A DNA stretch of 64,000 nt from Adineta ricciae (Eukaryota > Rotifera > Eurotatoria > Adinetida > Adinetidae): contig CAJNOJ010000003.1 in assembly GCA_905250025.1 (NCBI GenBank), forward strand, positions 1,033,032-1,097,031. The letters are read 5' to 3'. Of the stretch, positions 1-10,944 are shown piece after piece (position 1 is the first letter of the stretch; the number at the start of each line of letters is the position of its first letter). The notes below the pieces were generated by a model that did not search any database, was not told the origin of the DNA, and saw only the letters and a program-made list of their open reading frames with translations. A program made the position numbers and the translations under genes.

Positions 1-2380
1 TCGATCTGGATATTAGTCTGTCGATTAAGTCGAAGTAGCATCTTGTATTAGTTTACATAGAGAATGAGTACGTTTTTAACACTTACTATTGATCTATTCT
101 GCACTACGTCTTTTTCGATCCGACGAGGAAGAGAAATGTTTACGTGATGAATATTTATCCAATAGCAATGCACCATCTGCCTACTGCTGATTGTATTTAA
201 TGATCAGGAAATATTTTTCTTTCTATATGTTTTACATTCTCGTACTCAACCTTCTTCTCTTCTGCTTGATAGCTAATGATAACAGTTCGACTGATGCAAA
301 TTTAACACAGTTCACCGAAAAATAATCCTGTATTTCTTTGTTATTAAAGCAAGCTTTTTAATGAAGTATCCGAGATAGATCTATGTAATGTCGCGTGGCA
401 GTATATGAATGTTTCATATCTACGTCAATACTCAGAAATGTCAGCAATATTCCATCATGGTCGAATTGTCTATAGATACTTCCGTTACATATCTACACAT
501 ATATACAAATGTCACGAAGTTATAATTAGACAACAAACTTCGCATGTAATGCTATCAACAAACTGGATTGATAGCTGATCTAGGGATATACAGTCAATTA
601 ATTTAAATAATGTCTGCTAAATAGTTGATGGTTCCTTGTAATGCAACTCGTTTTTTTTTGCCCGTAAGATAATTTCTGACTCTTCTGTTCATTTACAAAA
701 TGACATGCTAAATGATCTGTGCCATTAAAAAAAAGGAGATGACCTTCGTGATAGAACTATCAATCAACAAACAAAAAAAAGCAGCTTAGATCATTCTGAA
801 TTTCTGATAGACATCGTCGATATAGTTCGAATAAATCTCGGTTAAACTAACTTGACAGATGGTAAATCGAGGAAACGTGGTTTTATAGCATGAGCTAATA
901 AATAAATTGATTGGGAAGTAGTTGTTGGCACTGTTTTCTAAAGTACTATTTCCTGCTCTAAGTTCTTTGGAGCCAGATTCACTGCGTTGTTCTTTGGCTT
1001 CGGTAATTAGCCAATTATAGGTTCAATTCTCAACGAAAGGCTTCTAAGTAAACTATTGATTCATTTGGTATAACACACGAGAAATTATTACGGAAGTTAT
1101 CTCTTCCGGGGGACCTAAGTAGTTCGCACTACTATACACAGGATCTAACCATAGACTATATAATAGATTAGTACAATAACAAAAAAGAATACAATTAAAC
1201 CTTATTTTAGTTCGAGCTCGATCTGTTTTTCATTTATAAATAAACTCACTTCGGAATGAGATAAAACTATGCATTTAGTTTATGGAGAATGTCGACAATG
1301 ATCCTCTAAATACGTCGGCCGATCTCTTTCGTTCCATCGACAGAATTGATTGTTACCCTTTAAAGATCATTAATTTACATGATATTGTTTTTTTTCTGAA
1401 GGTAAAATGCACCTACACATTTCATGATTTTCTAGGACTTAATAGTAAAGTCATACGTAAAGATACAATGAGTTCTCATTCTTAAATGAATTTCCAGCTC
1501 GAAGCAATGAAGTATTCACGCAATTATGTCTGAGAATAGGTGCAACAAGGGAAGTAAATATATTTAATAGAAAGTTTCCTTTCTATGTAAATTATTTGTT
1601 ATGCATATAAATAGAGAATGAATACTAATTGATTTCTGTATTTAAAGGTTATTATAAAATTTTATTCGCGCATATTAGCCTATATGAGTACAAAGACAGT
1701 TGAGAGATTGTTCCGGACAGGAGATCATTGATTATTTATTTGACTGAATTGCAAAATTTAGAAGATTGTCCAAATGAGAATCGTTGAGAAGTAATATGAA
1801 TAATTATGTTAACTATGCTGTCAGTGATGTTTTCTTTTAAGAGATAAATCATATGTTCCTAATTATCTATCCATCTTGAAAATATCGACAGGATACGTGT
1901 CTGATGACAGGAGGTTAGTTTTCTGGTCTGTTCCAATCATAACTTCGTAGCTAATACGTCCGCTTACAAATATGTACTAAAATATTTAAACAAGAACTTG
2001 TGAATAGTTTTAAGAATCCATAATTCGTTGAATAACAGCATCGCTTTTCATCCTGGAAAACCTACACAAACATTTGGACGAAAAATTATTAGCTGAAAGT
2101 TCTAATCTGAACTTTTCCCGACTTTCTTCTCTTATTACAGACATCCATATCATTCTAAGCAACCTTCTAGCCGCACTATTTCATCCATGCAAACTGCTCC
2201 AGCTTTAATTCATCTAATCTGCATGACGCTTTACTTTAACGCTTGAAGTAGTACATCGACAGCAAGTCATGCGCCATTGTTTCAAGTGGATTCAGTCAAG
2301 TTTATTATATTTACAATTGACTTCAATCTAAATGGAAAACTTTGTACAAGAATAAATTTCAATGATGTTTTTTTCATTGA
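1..2380. other. non-coding, nothing recognised
   Basis: AT-rich DNA with no open frame resembling a known family. The longest plus-strand frame (1282-1485, 67 codons) has no recognisable domain and no credible splice partners. No RNA gene or long repeat was noticed. Confidence 0.6.
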
Positions 2381-3031
2381 TCAGTTGATCAGACAACAGC
2401 AATGAGTGTCTTTGCTGATCTGTTCCGTTGACGAGAGGTCTTCTTTTGTTTTCAGTAAATAATGCATTGTGAAAAAGTCATTTTGTATCCAAAATAGCTT
2501 ATTGATTGCCGTGACCATGGCAAGCTTCGTTGCATCATCGAGATTTTCTGCTTTCCATAACACATCGATAAGTAAATGTTCCAAATAGCCGAGTAAAAGA
2601 TTGATATGAATATAATCAACATTGATCGATGTTGAGCCAGCCTGATTGGTGTGCATTCGCCCAACTTGAGAAAGATATTGCAAAAATGTATCGTTCCATT
2701 CACGTTGGGTTAATACACGTTTGAGATACATACTTAACATATCTTTCCGAATGCTCATTTGAGTACTTTCTAATGCGACGTCGATATCTGCATGAGATGA
2801 AGTACTTTCAAAGCCTTGATGATGAGTAAAAAAGTATTGTTTTGTTATGTCAAATGAGAACAGCTTTCGATAAACGGTATCAGCAATAACTGGAATGCGT
2901 GGGAAAAGTATCGGTGCTATAGCGTTGAGTGCTTGGATATCATTGGACGTGAAGTTGAGAAATTTGGAAAGATACTCGAAACGAGAACGAAGATCAGTAT
3001 TCACTCGCTTGTTGTCGATGTGTTCAGTCAT
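2381..3031 (-). CDS. protoglobin-type globin, copy 1 (CaaX-like end)
   Basis: Intronless, 216 aa. It matches the protoglobin / globin-sensor-domain family: a single-domain haem-binding fold that senses or binds O2, CO or NO. What I see: the family's N-terminal leader (MTEHID), the helix-B/C region with FDITKQYF near residues 60-67, a histidine at 127 in the motif VGRMHT that I take as the proximal haem ligand, then VDYIHIN and the C-terminal block FWIQNDFFTMHY. The order and spacing recall fungal globin-sensor proteins as I remember them. The protein ends in CCCLIN, so a cysteine sits exactly four residues from the end (CaaX-like) inside a cysteine cluster, which could be prenylated or palmitoylated. 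It is the first of four paralogues on this strand, all with the same start context. Physiological role unknown. Confidence 0.85.
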   Translation of the reverse strand: MTEHIDNKRVNTDLRSRFEYLSKFLNFTSNDIQALNAIAPILFPRIPVIADTVYRKLFSFDITKQYFFTHHQGFESTSSHADIDVALESTQMSIRKDMLSMYLKRVLTQREWNDTFLQYLSQVGRMHTNQAGSTSINVDYIHINLLLGYLEHLLIDVLWKAENLDDATKLAMVTAINKLFWIQNDFFTMHYLLKTKEDLSSTEQISKDTHCCCLIN

Positions 3032-4630
3032 GCTAAGGCTAGATATGTAAATGATCTAATGTCATGTGTTTGCTTTGTCGTTGCTTTTTCTCGTTTCGAT
3101 CGTAATATTCTTTCTTTTTACTCCGTAGGAGATAAAGATAACTTGATTTCACAGTCAATGTCAATGTCGCTGGAATACAAACGGATTCGATTTTGCTTTA
3201 CGCGTTAGACGAGTAATGTGTTAATTAGATGCTTTGGACTACGACGTCAAACGCTCCTTTTAATTATTAAGAAAGGCATTCTTCATCCGAATTAGTAGTT
3301 GAAAGCAATCCCATTTTCTTCCTATTTTTAATGAATAATTGCGAGAGAAAATAAGAATAACACAAAAGTTCCTGATTTTTTTCCATATGAATAGAAAGTG
3401 TTTGTTGCTTTGCAGTGACTGCAGTGCATGAAACTGATCTCGTTGTATATTCTTACAGAAGGAAAAACTGTTTATACGTAGAATTACATCGTCACAATTC
3501 TTTACACGCTGCTTAGCTAGAAGCAATGTCAGCAAGGATTCGTCGCATGAGATCATGAATATGCATAATGAAGAGCATGTCACACATGTCGGACTTGTAA
3601 CATTCGCTTTCTATCATTCATCGAACTTGAAGGCTTTTCCCGTGAACTGCAATGAACATTTTGAACCTTACTAGATCTTAGTAAGCAATTATCGACACAA
3701 GTAAATATTGTGTCGAGACTGATCTTATTCTTCGGCAATAATAAAGCTACCTTGGTTATTTATGAACTCAAAATAGACTTCTTATTGTTCAACTATATTA
3801 CTGCCAAATCCTCATTGAGGATACGATTTGGTTCTTTATGCCTATTCTTGGTAGGTGATCTCAAAGAGGGTCAGAGTGTAGATTTAATCTTTTTCAATAC
3901 AAAGAAAATCAAATGACAGTATGACATTCCTATCTTCATTACATAAAGATCTCAAGATTGAAAACATCATATTAAGTTCTATGACACGATTTGCATAGAG
4001 GATCATTTATGTAAATTACGCAGCCAAGAATTTTAATTCATTTCATCGCATATGCAATATAACTTATATAAGAGGCAAAATCGACAAATCCATTGACAGC
4101 AATGTCGAGTGTCTCATTTCTACGAAATATTTGGAGTCCTTTGACAGTTGTCAATTTCTTTCGCGCTCTGAATCCACGCAGATAGTTCCTACCAAAAGAT
4201 GTTGTGACAGCTCTACGGATATTGCTAATCTTTATCAAACAAATGAGGGAATATATTTAACAATTGACTAGCATATGAAGAATTAATTGCCATCTGTCTA
4301 TTTTTACTTGATTTATTATTTAACGAATATTTAATAATATATATATGTTTTTAACTTTTCTCCAATGATAATCAGCAACATCAACACATTTTGCCTGTCA
4401 AAGAGCATCTGCATTGATAACACGTCCAAAGTCTTCAGACATCAGAGCCTACACGGCACTCCTATGGTACTAGGTACTCAAGTGCGAACTTTCATAATTG
4501 AAAACCACTTTCATATGGGATTAATCATTTCAACATCGTTTTGAGGGTTTTCTATTCGCCTTCATGTTAAAATAGAACAAATTCATTAACAAACCAGTGC
4601 AATGTCCTCTTTCCTTTAATTGAATTCTAT
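3032..4630. other. intergenic, between globin copies 1 and 2
   Basis: About 1.6 kb lying upstream of copy 1 and downstream of copy 2. The short frames here (3260-3583, 3710-3916, 4038-4238) carry no recognisable domain. I found no residual globin motif, so no dead fifth copy is evident. Confidence 0.5.
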
Positions 4631-5272
4631 TCATATCCAACAGCATTTCGATTTTTTCCCTAAAGTTGGCGTTTCAATCAAGCTGGAACTTTTAGTTAAT
4701 GATTTAAAATAGTGCATAGTGAAAAAGTCATTTTGTATCCAAAATAATTTGTTAATGGCCGTTAAAATTCCACATTTACTACCTTCCATGATACTATCGT
4801 TCTTACACAGAACATCGATTAATAGCTGTTCTACATAACCAAGTAGAGCATTGATATGGATATAATCAACATTGATCGATGTTGAGCCAGTCTGATTGGT
4901 GTGCATTCGTCCGACTTGAGAAAGATATTGCAAAAATGTATCGTTCCATTCACGTTGGGTTAATACACGCTTGAGATACTTACTTAACATATCTTTCCGA
5001 AAACTCATTTGTGCAGATTCTAATGTTACAGACGTGGTGCGTTTTGGTAGGGTACTTTCGCTGCTGATGAGAAAATGTTGCTTGGTTATGTCGAATGAGA
5101 ATAGTTTTCGATAGACAGAATCAACGATGACCGGAATGAGTGGCAGTATGATAGTTGCGAATGTATTGAGCGCTGTGATATCAGCCGATGTGAAGTTGAG
5201 AAATTTGGAAAGATATTCGAAACGATAGCGAAGGTCCTTGTTGAGACGACTACTATCGACATGTTCAGCCAT
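4631..5272 (-). CDS. protoglobin-type globin, copy 2 (CaaX-like end)
   Basis: Intronless, 213 aa, same family and layout as copy 1: MAEHVD leader, FDITKQHF, candidate proximal histidine at 124 in VGRMHT, VDYIHIN, and FWIQNDFFTMHY. The loop after FDITKQHF is a few residues shorter than in copies 1 and 3. The C-terminus is KSKCCWI, so the last four residues CCWI form a CaaX-like box behind a lysine-containing stretch. A 150-bp stretch (4851-5000) is 96% identical to copy 1 (2601-2750), well above the flanking sequence, so copies 1 and 2 are the closest pair. The haem ligand and lipid anchor are inferred from motif position only. Confidence 0.85.
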   Translation of the reverse strand: MAEHVDSSRLNKDLRYRFEYLSKFLNFTSADITALNTFATIILPLIPVIVDSVYRKLFSFDITKQHFLISSESTLPKRTTSVTLESAQMSFRKDMLSKYLKRVLTQREWNDTFLQYLSQVGRMHTNQTGSTSINVDYIHINALLGYVEQLLIDVLCKNDSIMEGSKCGILTAINKLFWIQNDFFTMHYFKSLTKSSSLIETPTLGKKSKCCWI

Positions 5273-6744
5273 TCGGTAAATGAAAAGGCGTGAAGTTTTT
5301 TAAATTTATAGTCGAATATAATTGCTACTTTCGCTTTTCCTCTTTCTACTGTTAATTAATGTTTCTTCTATTTCTTTTCTGTCGCGTGATATGGCACATA
5401 TTACCATAAGAAAGCTTAATTGAGCATAATTTCGAATCTTATTTTATTCTTAGTTTACAATGTAAGCTTATCGAATTTTTCGCTTCTGTTTAGTAAAATA
5501 AATTCGACTAGAACGAAGTCAACTTATTCGATTAATCGTTGTCACATAGATCTCTTCAATTCAGATGCCATACTTCGAGTTCGAAAGAGTGGATAATTAA
5601 TATTGTGCATAATGAGGAGAATAACAAAAGAACTGCGTTTCAAAAAAAACCTTTTTCTTCCAAGAATATATCATTTGTGTTTGCATGTTACGGAGTAATT
5701 AAAACATTATCTCTCCTTTGGCTCGAATGAAAAATTAGAAGTGTTTGAACAATTTTTACAATCGATTTCAATCTGTTAAAAGCATTGACGCCCATGATTG
5801 ACATTCCATTAGTTTATTATATGAAATAGATGTGAAATTACACATGCTTAATCAATGCAGAATGCCTAGAAAAATTTCGCTCTTTGAGTAAAATCTACAA
5901 ATTTGAAACATATGGATCATTTGTGCGCGTTTCCTCTCAGAATGTTGTACTGACCTAGTGTATTTGACTTAACCTGGTGATTCTAGTGAGAAAGTGCTCG
6001 AGTAGAAGATATTATTGGTTGACCCGGAAGGAGAAACTCTGACAGCAGCAGTATTATCGTCGTACCTGATTCATTTTTCCAGAACGAAACTTGTTACCGT
6101 AGGTAAGCGTGTAGCAAATCATATTTTCGGATTTGGAAGCGAAATCCGATGAAACAAAGTGAAACAGTAGAAAAAGGTTTAATCAATCAAGTCAATTAGA
6201 GATCACATACAGCATGTGGCCGGGCCTGATATATGTCAAAGTGAAGGTGGAGCAATAATAAAAAGTTAACTAAAAGTAAAAATCACTCTTGCCGTTTTCC
6301 GGACAGAGAAGACCATATTTCTTATGTGCTTTATAGACAGTAATCACTGGATTATTAAATAGAAGAATTCAAGTGCGTAATGGGTAAGAAATGTCGTTTT
6401 TCACAAGATGAAATCGGTTAGGATAGTCATAATAGATTTTGAATTCAGAAAATAGTGGATTTCCTCGAGAATGAATGACAGTTTGTCAACATCATTGTTC
6501 GTTTCAACAAAAAGGCAGTTTTGCAGATGATGATGTTAATTCACGACTTGTATACACATAAATCAATTACCGAAATCATGAAAATCTCTATGCCCTCAAA
6601 GAAGCAAAAATAGAACTTGTGAAACATAATTTGGGCTTTCATTGCCCTTGGCATAAAGCGAAACTCATTTATTGAATTATTTTTATTTTATTCCAAGAAT
6701 ATATATACATGCGTATACATATATAAAATAAGAGAGAATGACAA
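5273..6744. other. intergenic, between globin copies 2 and 3
   Basis: About 1.5 kb of AT-rich DNA. No domain-bearing frame, RNA gene or strong repeat was seen. Confidence 0.5.
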
Positions 6745-7389
6745 TTAGTGAAACCAACATTTAGAAAAATTGATTATAGGTACAGTTGAAATATTCTTTT
6801 CTTTGAATGATAAACCATACTGCATTGTAAAAAAGTCATTTTGTATCCAGAAAAATTTGTTAATCGCATGCAGTGCATCCAATTTCTTCTTTTCTTCAAT
6901 TTTATCTGTATTCCAAATAATTCCAATGAATGTCGTTTCAAGAAATGACAACAACGTATTTATATGTAAGTAATCCACGTTGATCGATGCCGAACCACCT
7001 TTCGACGTATGAATTTCTCCAACACGAGATAAATATTGAAGAAATGTATCATTCCAATCGCGTTCACTCAAGGCATGTTGCAGATAAACGCTCAACATAT
7101 CTTTCCGATAATCAACTTGAACTGATATTAACGTATTACCAGTATCTTTGCTGGGAGAGAACTGTTGGAAACCGTCGTTGCGTTGAAGAAAATAGTTTTG
7201 TGTTATATCGCAAGCATATAACTTTTTGTAAACTCTTTCGACGACACTTGGAAGAAGTGGAGTTATGACCGGAGCTAATCGATTAAGCATAGTGATGTCA
7301 TCAGGAGTGAAGTCGATACATTTTGATATGTAATCAAAACGATAACGCAAATCGTGAGTTAAACGGGGTCGGTCGATGTGTTCAGTCAT
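6745..7389 (-). CDS. protoglobin-type globin, copy 3 (CaaX-like end)
   Basis: Intronless, 214 aa. It is more divergent than copies 1 and 2 but has the same skeleton: MTEHID leader, DITQNYF near residue 61, WNDTFLQYLSRVGEIHT with the candidate proximal histidine at 127, VDYLHIN, and FFWIQNDFFTMQY. It ends NFSKCWFH, again placing a cysteine at position -4 although the rest of the tail differs from copies 1 and 2. That position is kept despite divergence, which argues for function, but a terminal His is not a classical prenyltransferase X residue. A purine (GA)n run lies just upstream of the start on this strand (about 7421-7440). Confidence 0.83.
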   Translation of the reverse strand: MTEHIDRPRLTHDLRYRFDYISKCIDFTPDDITMLNRLAPVITPLLPSVVERVYKKLYACDITQNYFLQRNDGFQQFSPSKDTGNTLISVQVDYRKDMLSVYLQHALSERDWNDTFLQYLSRVGEIHTSKGGSASINVDYLHINTLLSFLETTFIGIIWNTDKIEEKKKLDALHAINKFFWIQNDFFTMQYGLSFKEKNISTVPIINFSKCWFH

Positions 7390-8821
7390 CGTGGTAGAGA
7401 AATAATGACTTCGAAATTCTAAGAGAGAGAGAGAGAGAAAGCAAGTTTAATCTGTCTTTTTTCCCTTCTATAAGTACAATGGGAGGCACTCTCAGAGAAT
7501 TTCTCTTTTCTTCCCACCAAGACCGTCTTATGTGTTTCATAAGAAGATTCTCTGGATAGACTCTTGTTGCCGTAAATCATTGTTTTTTGAGAAGACAAAT
7601 CCGTTAATCCCGATAGGCCTCTATGTCTCGTCTTGTTTTCATTTATAAAAATAAACTGAACCGTTTCTTCCTAGTTGGATTTCTGACATTAAGAGGATAG
7701 AAATGATGAATAGTTTTTTGTTACGCAGCGTCACAGGTTGACCCCCTCCTTTATACTCGCTCATAGGATAGGCACATCAACTTACAGGAGATATGCGTAG
7801 AGGTTTGCTAATTGGGAAAACGGAGAATGTTCTATCAGTATAGTGAATTCATGATTCGACTAAATAGACTTAATTGAGACGTAATCGTATCGTTGAACCG
7901 ATTATAGTCTTTTGTAGATATATGATGTTTGTTATCGTGTAAGAGTCCGTATGATCAAGTAGATTGAAACGTTGCATGTATTCATCAAAGAACTATCAAG
8001 GTTTCTTTCTATGTAATGAACTAAAGTTCAACTCTTATACGAGAGTTTTTCATAATGAAAAATACGCATACATCAGTTATCTTCAACTTAATAAGTACAA
8101 TTAAATGTGCAGTTTACTTTCATATAATTTCATTTGGATGATAGTTTGAAAGTACTTTATAATTAACTCTGCATGAATCTTTTTTTATGTACTTCCTAAC
8201 TGTGCAAGTTATCATGAATGATGAATTGAACGTAATGAGGATGCTACGAGCGAGTGACAATAGCAATGACAATGACAATGACAATGGGGTGAAGTTTTTA
8301 TGACAGGGAATGTGTGCTATTTGGAAATATAATAATAGAATTTACGATCTCGTACATTAATTAGTTGGCTACTAATTGTTCAGTTAAGTCTTAACTGTCT
8401 CTTTTAAGTGGACTTCGGGTTACAATGATCACTCTTATTGAAATTTATTTATAGCTTTCAATGCCTATTTGTTAACAAGTAATGTCATCTGGAATTAATC
8501 CGACACTGATGAATATGACTCGACGAAAAAGGATTTTAGATCATATGACTATCATCAGACCATCTCTATGATCTGGCAAAGTGCAAAAACGTTCATCCTT
8601 CATACATGGTGAATATTAAATAAACATTGTTTCATTATTTTCACTTTCACAAAATCCAAGAATGGCCCGCTTATATTCAGTAACCAAATGTATTAAGTCT
8701 ATAGACTATAAAACGTGCATTATTCTTCATCAACGAACACACACATGAGACAAAGAAGTTATTTGATATTCATCCTGTGTAAAAAGTCAAAAAGCATCTC
8801 GTTGTTCATATTTTATAAGAT
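7390..8821. other. intergenic, between globin copies 3 and 4
   Basis: About 1.4 kb. It holds a short tandem repeat of the hexamer unit ATGACA at roughly 8262-8285. No gene was recognised. Confidence 0.5.
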
Positions 8822-9430
8822 CTATTTTGAGGCTTTCTTCGACAAAAGTATTCCATAATGCATTGTAAAGAAGTTGTTCTGTATCCAGAAGAATTTATTA
8901 ATAGCTCGGATACTTGCACGCTTGTTATTTGCATCTATACTTTCTGTTTTCCATATAACTTCGAGAATTAGATGTTCGAGATGGCCAAGTAATACATTGA
9001 CATGAATGTAATGAACATTGGCTTCCGGTGCGTGTTTGTTGTGTCCATGCAATTCACCAATTTGAGATAAATATTGCAAAAATGCATCGTTCCATTCGGT
9101 TTGGATTAGTACGCGTTTTAAATACATAGTTAACATATCTTTTCGAAACTCCGTTTGAGCAGATATTACGGCATGATCGGTTTCAATGTTCGGCTCGGTG
9201 AACTTCTCGAAATTATCGTTCCGAAGAACAAAATATTGCTTCGTGATATCAAACGAGTAGAGTTTCTTGTAGATGGTTTCGACAATGGACGGAATACATG
9301 GAAATAAAACTGGCGCAAGTGCGTTCAATGCGCTGATGTCTTCATTAGTAAAATTGAGGAATTTTGCAAGATAATCGAAATTATAACGAATATTGTTGAT
9401 GAGATCAGCTCTATCGATGTGCTCGGCCAT
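8822..9430 (-). CDS. protoglobin-type globin, copy 4 (no CaaX)
   Basis: Intronless, 202 aa. Same family: MAEHID leader, FDITKQYF, WNDAFLQYLSQIGELHG with the candidate proximal histidine at 128, VHYIHVN, and FFWIQNNFFTMHY. It ends about ten residues earlier than its siblings, with SKKASK and no cysteine near the terminus, so it lacks the lipidation-like end of copies 1-3. If the tail motif is real, copy 4 would be the soluble form. It is the most upstream member of the array on this strand; which state is ancestral cannot be told from this window. Confidence 0.83.
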   Translation of the reverse strand: MAEHIDRADLINNIRYNFDYLAKFLNFTNEDISALNALAPVLFPCIPSIVETIYKKLYSFDITKQYFVLRNDNFEKFTEPNIETDHAVISAQTEFRKDMLTMYLKRVLIQTEWNDAFLQYLSQIGELHGHNKHAPEANVHYIHVNVLLGHLEHLILEVIWKTESIDANNKRASIRAINKFFWIQNNFFTMHYGILLSKKASK

Positions 9431-10944
9431 TAGAATGCTGTCTGTTAGTTGATTGCACTTCTTTTATTGTTCTTTTTTTTGAATACACGCTTTCTTAAGA
9501 ATAATTTAATATTAAAAAAAGAGATTTTTATAAATTACCATTCTGCACTTTCCTGCTTTTCTGGTGCGATGCATGCCTATGAGGGCTGCCAGGCAACGTC
9601 ATTAAAATCATAATGCGCATAACACATACTTCTACAGGCAAAAATTGTTGATTAAAAGACTAATAACATGGTGTAACACGCACTCTCAAAAGTTATGCTG
9701 GAGATTGAAGTTGATTTACAAATCAATGGGTGAGCACTTCTACGCCGAAGTTAAATAGTAGCTTCACTAAAATCATGACAAATTACATGAAACGTTCAGT
9801 AGTAGGTGTCAATGTATTAATGAAAAGCATATTCTGGGATATAGAGTAAGCTATTTCAGTACAAAATGCGTATTCCCCAGAATTTGACGTATTTGCTTTT
9901 TAGAAGTGCAAGTGTAATAATAATTGATGTCATTCATTAATGTTCATAAATCATATTCTCTTGATGATGAATGTCCAGCATGAATTCATTATGAGATACT
10001 AATTTCACCATCAGAATAACAATCATGAGTTGACTTTTACCTGTAGAATACACTTTATTTTATTATAAAGATGTTTTTTCCATTCTAGACCCTTGATCAT
10101 TACCATTTGTGAGCGCACATGATGTTGTCACCAGTTCGTACTGCTTCATACATTTCCGAATCCTTCTTTTCAGCTTTTTTTAACTCCTTTATCGCTTTCG
10201 GTATGCAAAAATATCGAAAGTACTCAAAAATTTGAGAGAATATGGAAGCTCTTGGGGGGAATAGGAATATTAACGGATGTTTGACACTGTGAAGAGATGC
10301 GAAAAACACCCAGAAAAATAATCCTCAGTAACTTTTGATTACACGTTAAGATTCCTTGATATTATATAGGCGTCAAATTCAAATCCAGTTTCCGAATCGC
10401 TTTTGATGTATGCCTATCTGACTTACTTTCTTTTGATCTTACAAACAAGATCTAGACGACTGTTAAACACGTTCGGTTGAGTCCAATTGGGACACATTTA
10501 GTAATAAAAAGATTAACGCAGTCTAGTGTTTTATCGTTAACATTTGAAATTTTGTCCACGAACTTGTACGTAATATTACGTGATACATTATGTTTTAATT
10601 TGACAAGAGACGCAGTAGAAAGAGATATTTGGTCTATTCATTTGGTGAATAATTAATCTTTCGTAATAAATACAAGATGTGTCATATAATTCATAGGAGC
10701 GACGATAAAACTACTTATTGTCATTGTACACAAAATGTACTCCATGCTGCCATTGCTACTAGACATTGGTTCACATGAAAGAAGACGACTGTTCAGTATT
10801 GCAACGCAATGTATGATTCACTCTACGAATTGTATTGCGATCATTAATAATAAATAGATATGCGCCTTTTATTCTTTAGTCATAGTCATTGAAGCATAGA
10901 ATAAATCACTCTTGTAAATCATCCTTTTGTGTGTGAATCGATAA
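9431..10944. other. intergenic
   Basis: About 1.5 kb between the divergently transcribed globin copy 4 and the lipid kinase. No domain-bearing frame seen; presumably holds promoters for both. Confidence 0.5.

Noticed and set aside
1282-1485. 67-codon plus-strand frame
   Set aside because: No domain, no splice partners, typical of chance frames in AT-rich DNA.
3260-4238. Short frames between globin copies 1 and 2
   Set aside because: No similarity to globins or other families; no support as pseudogenes.
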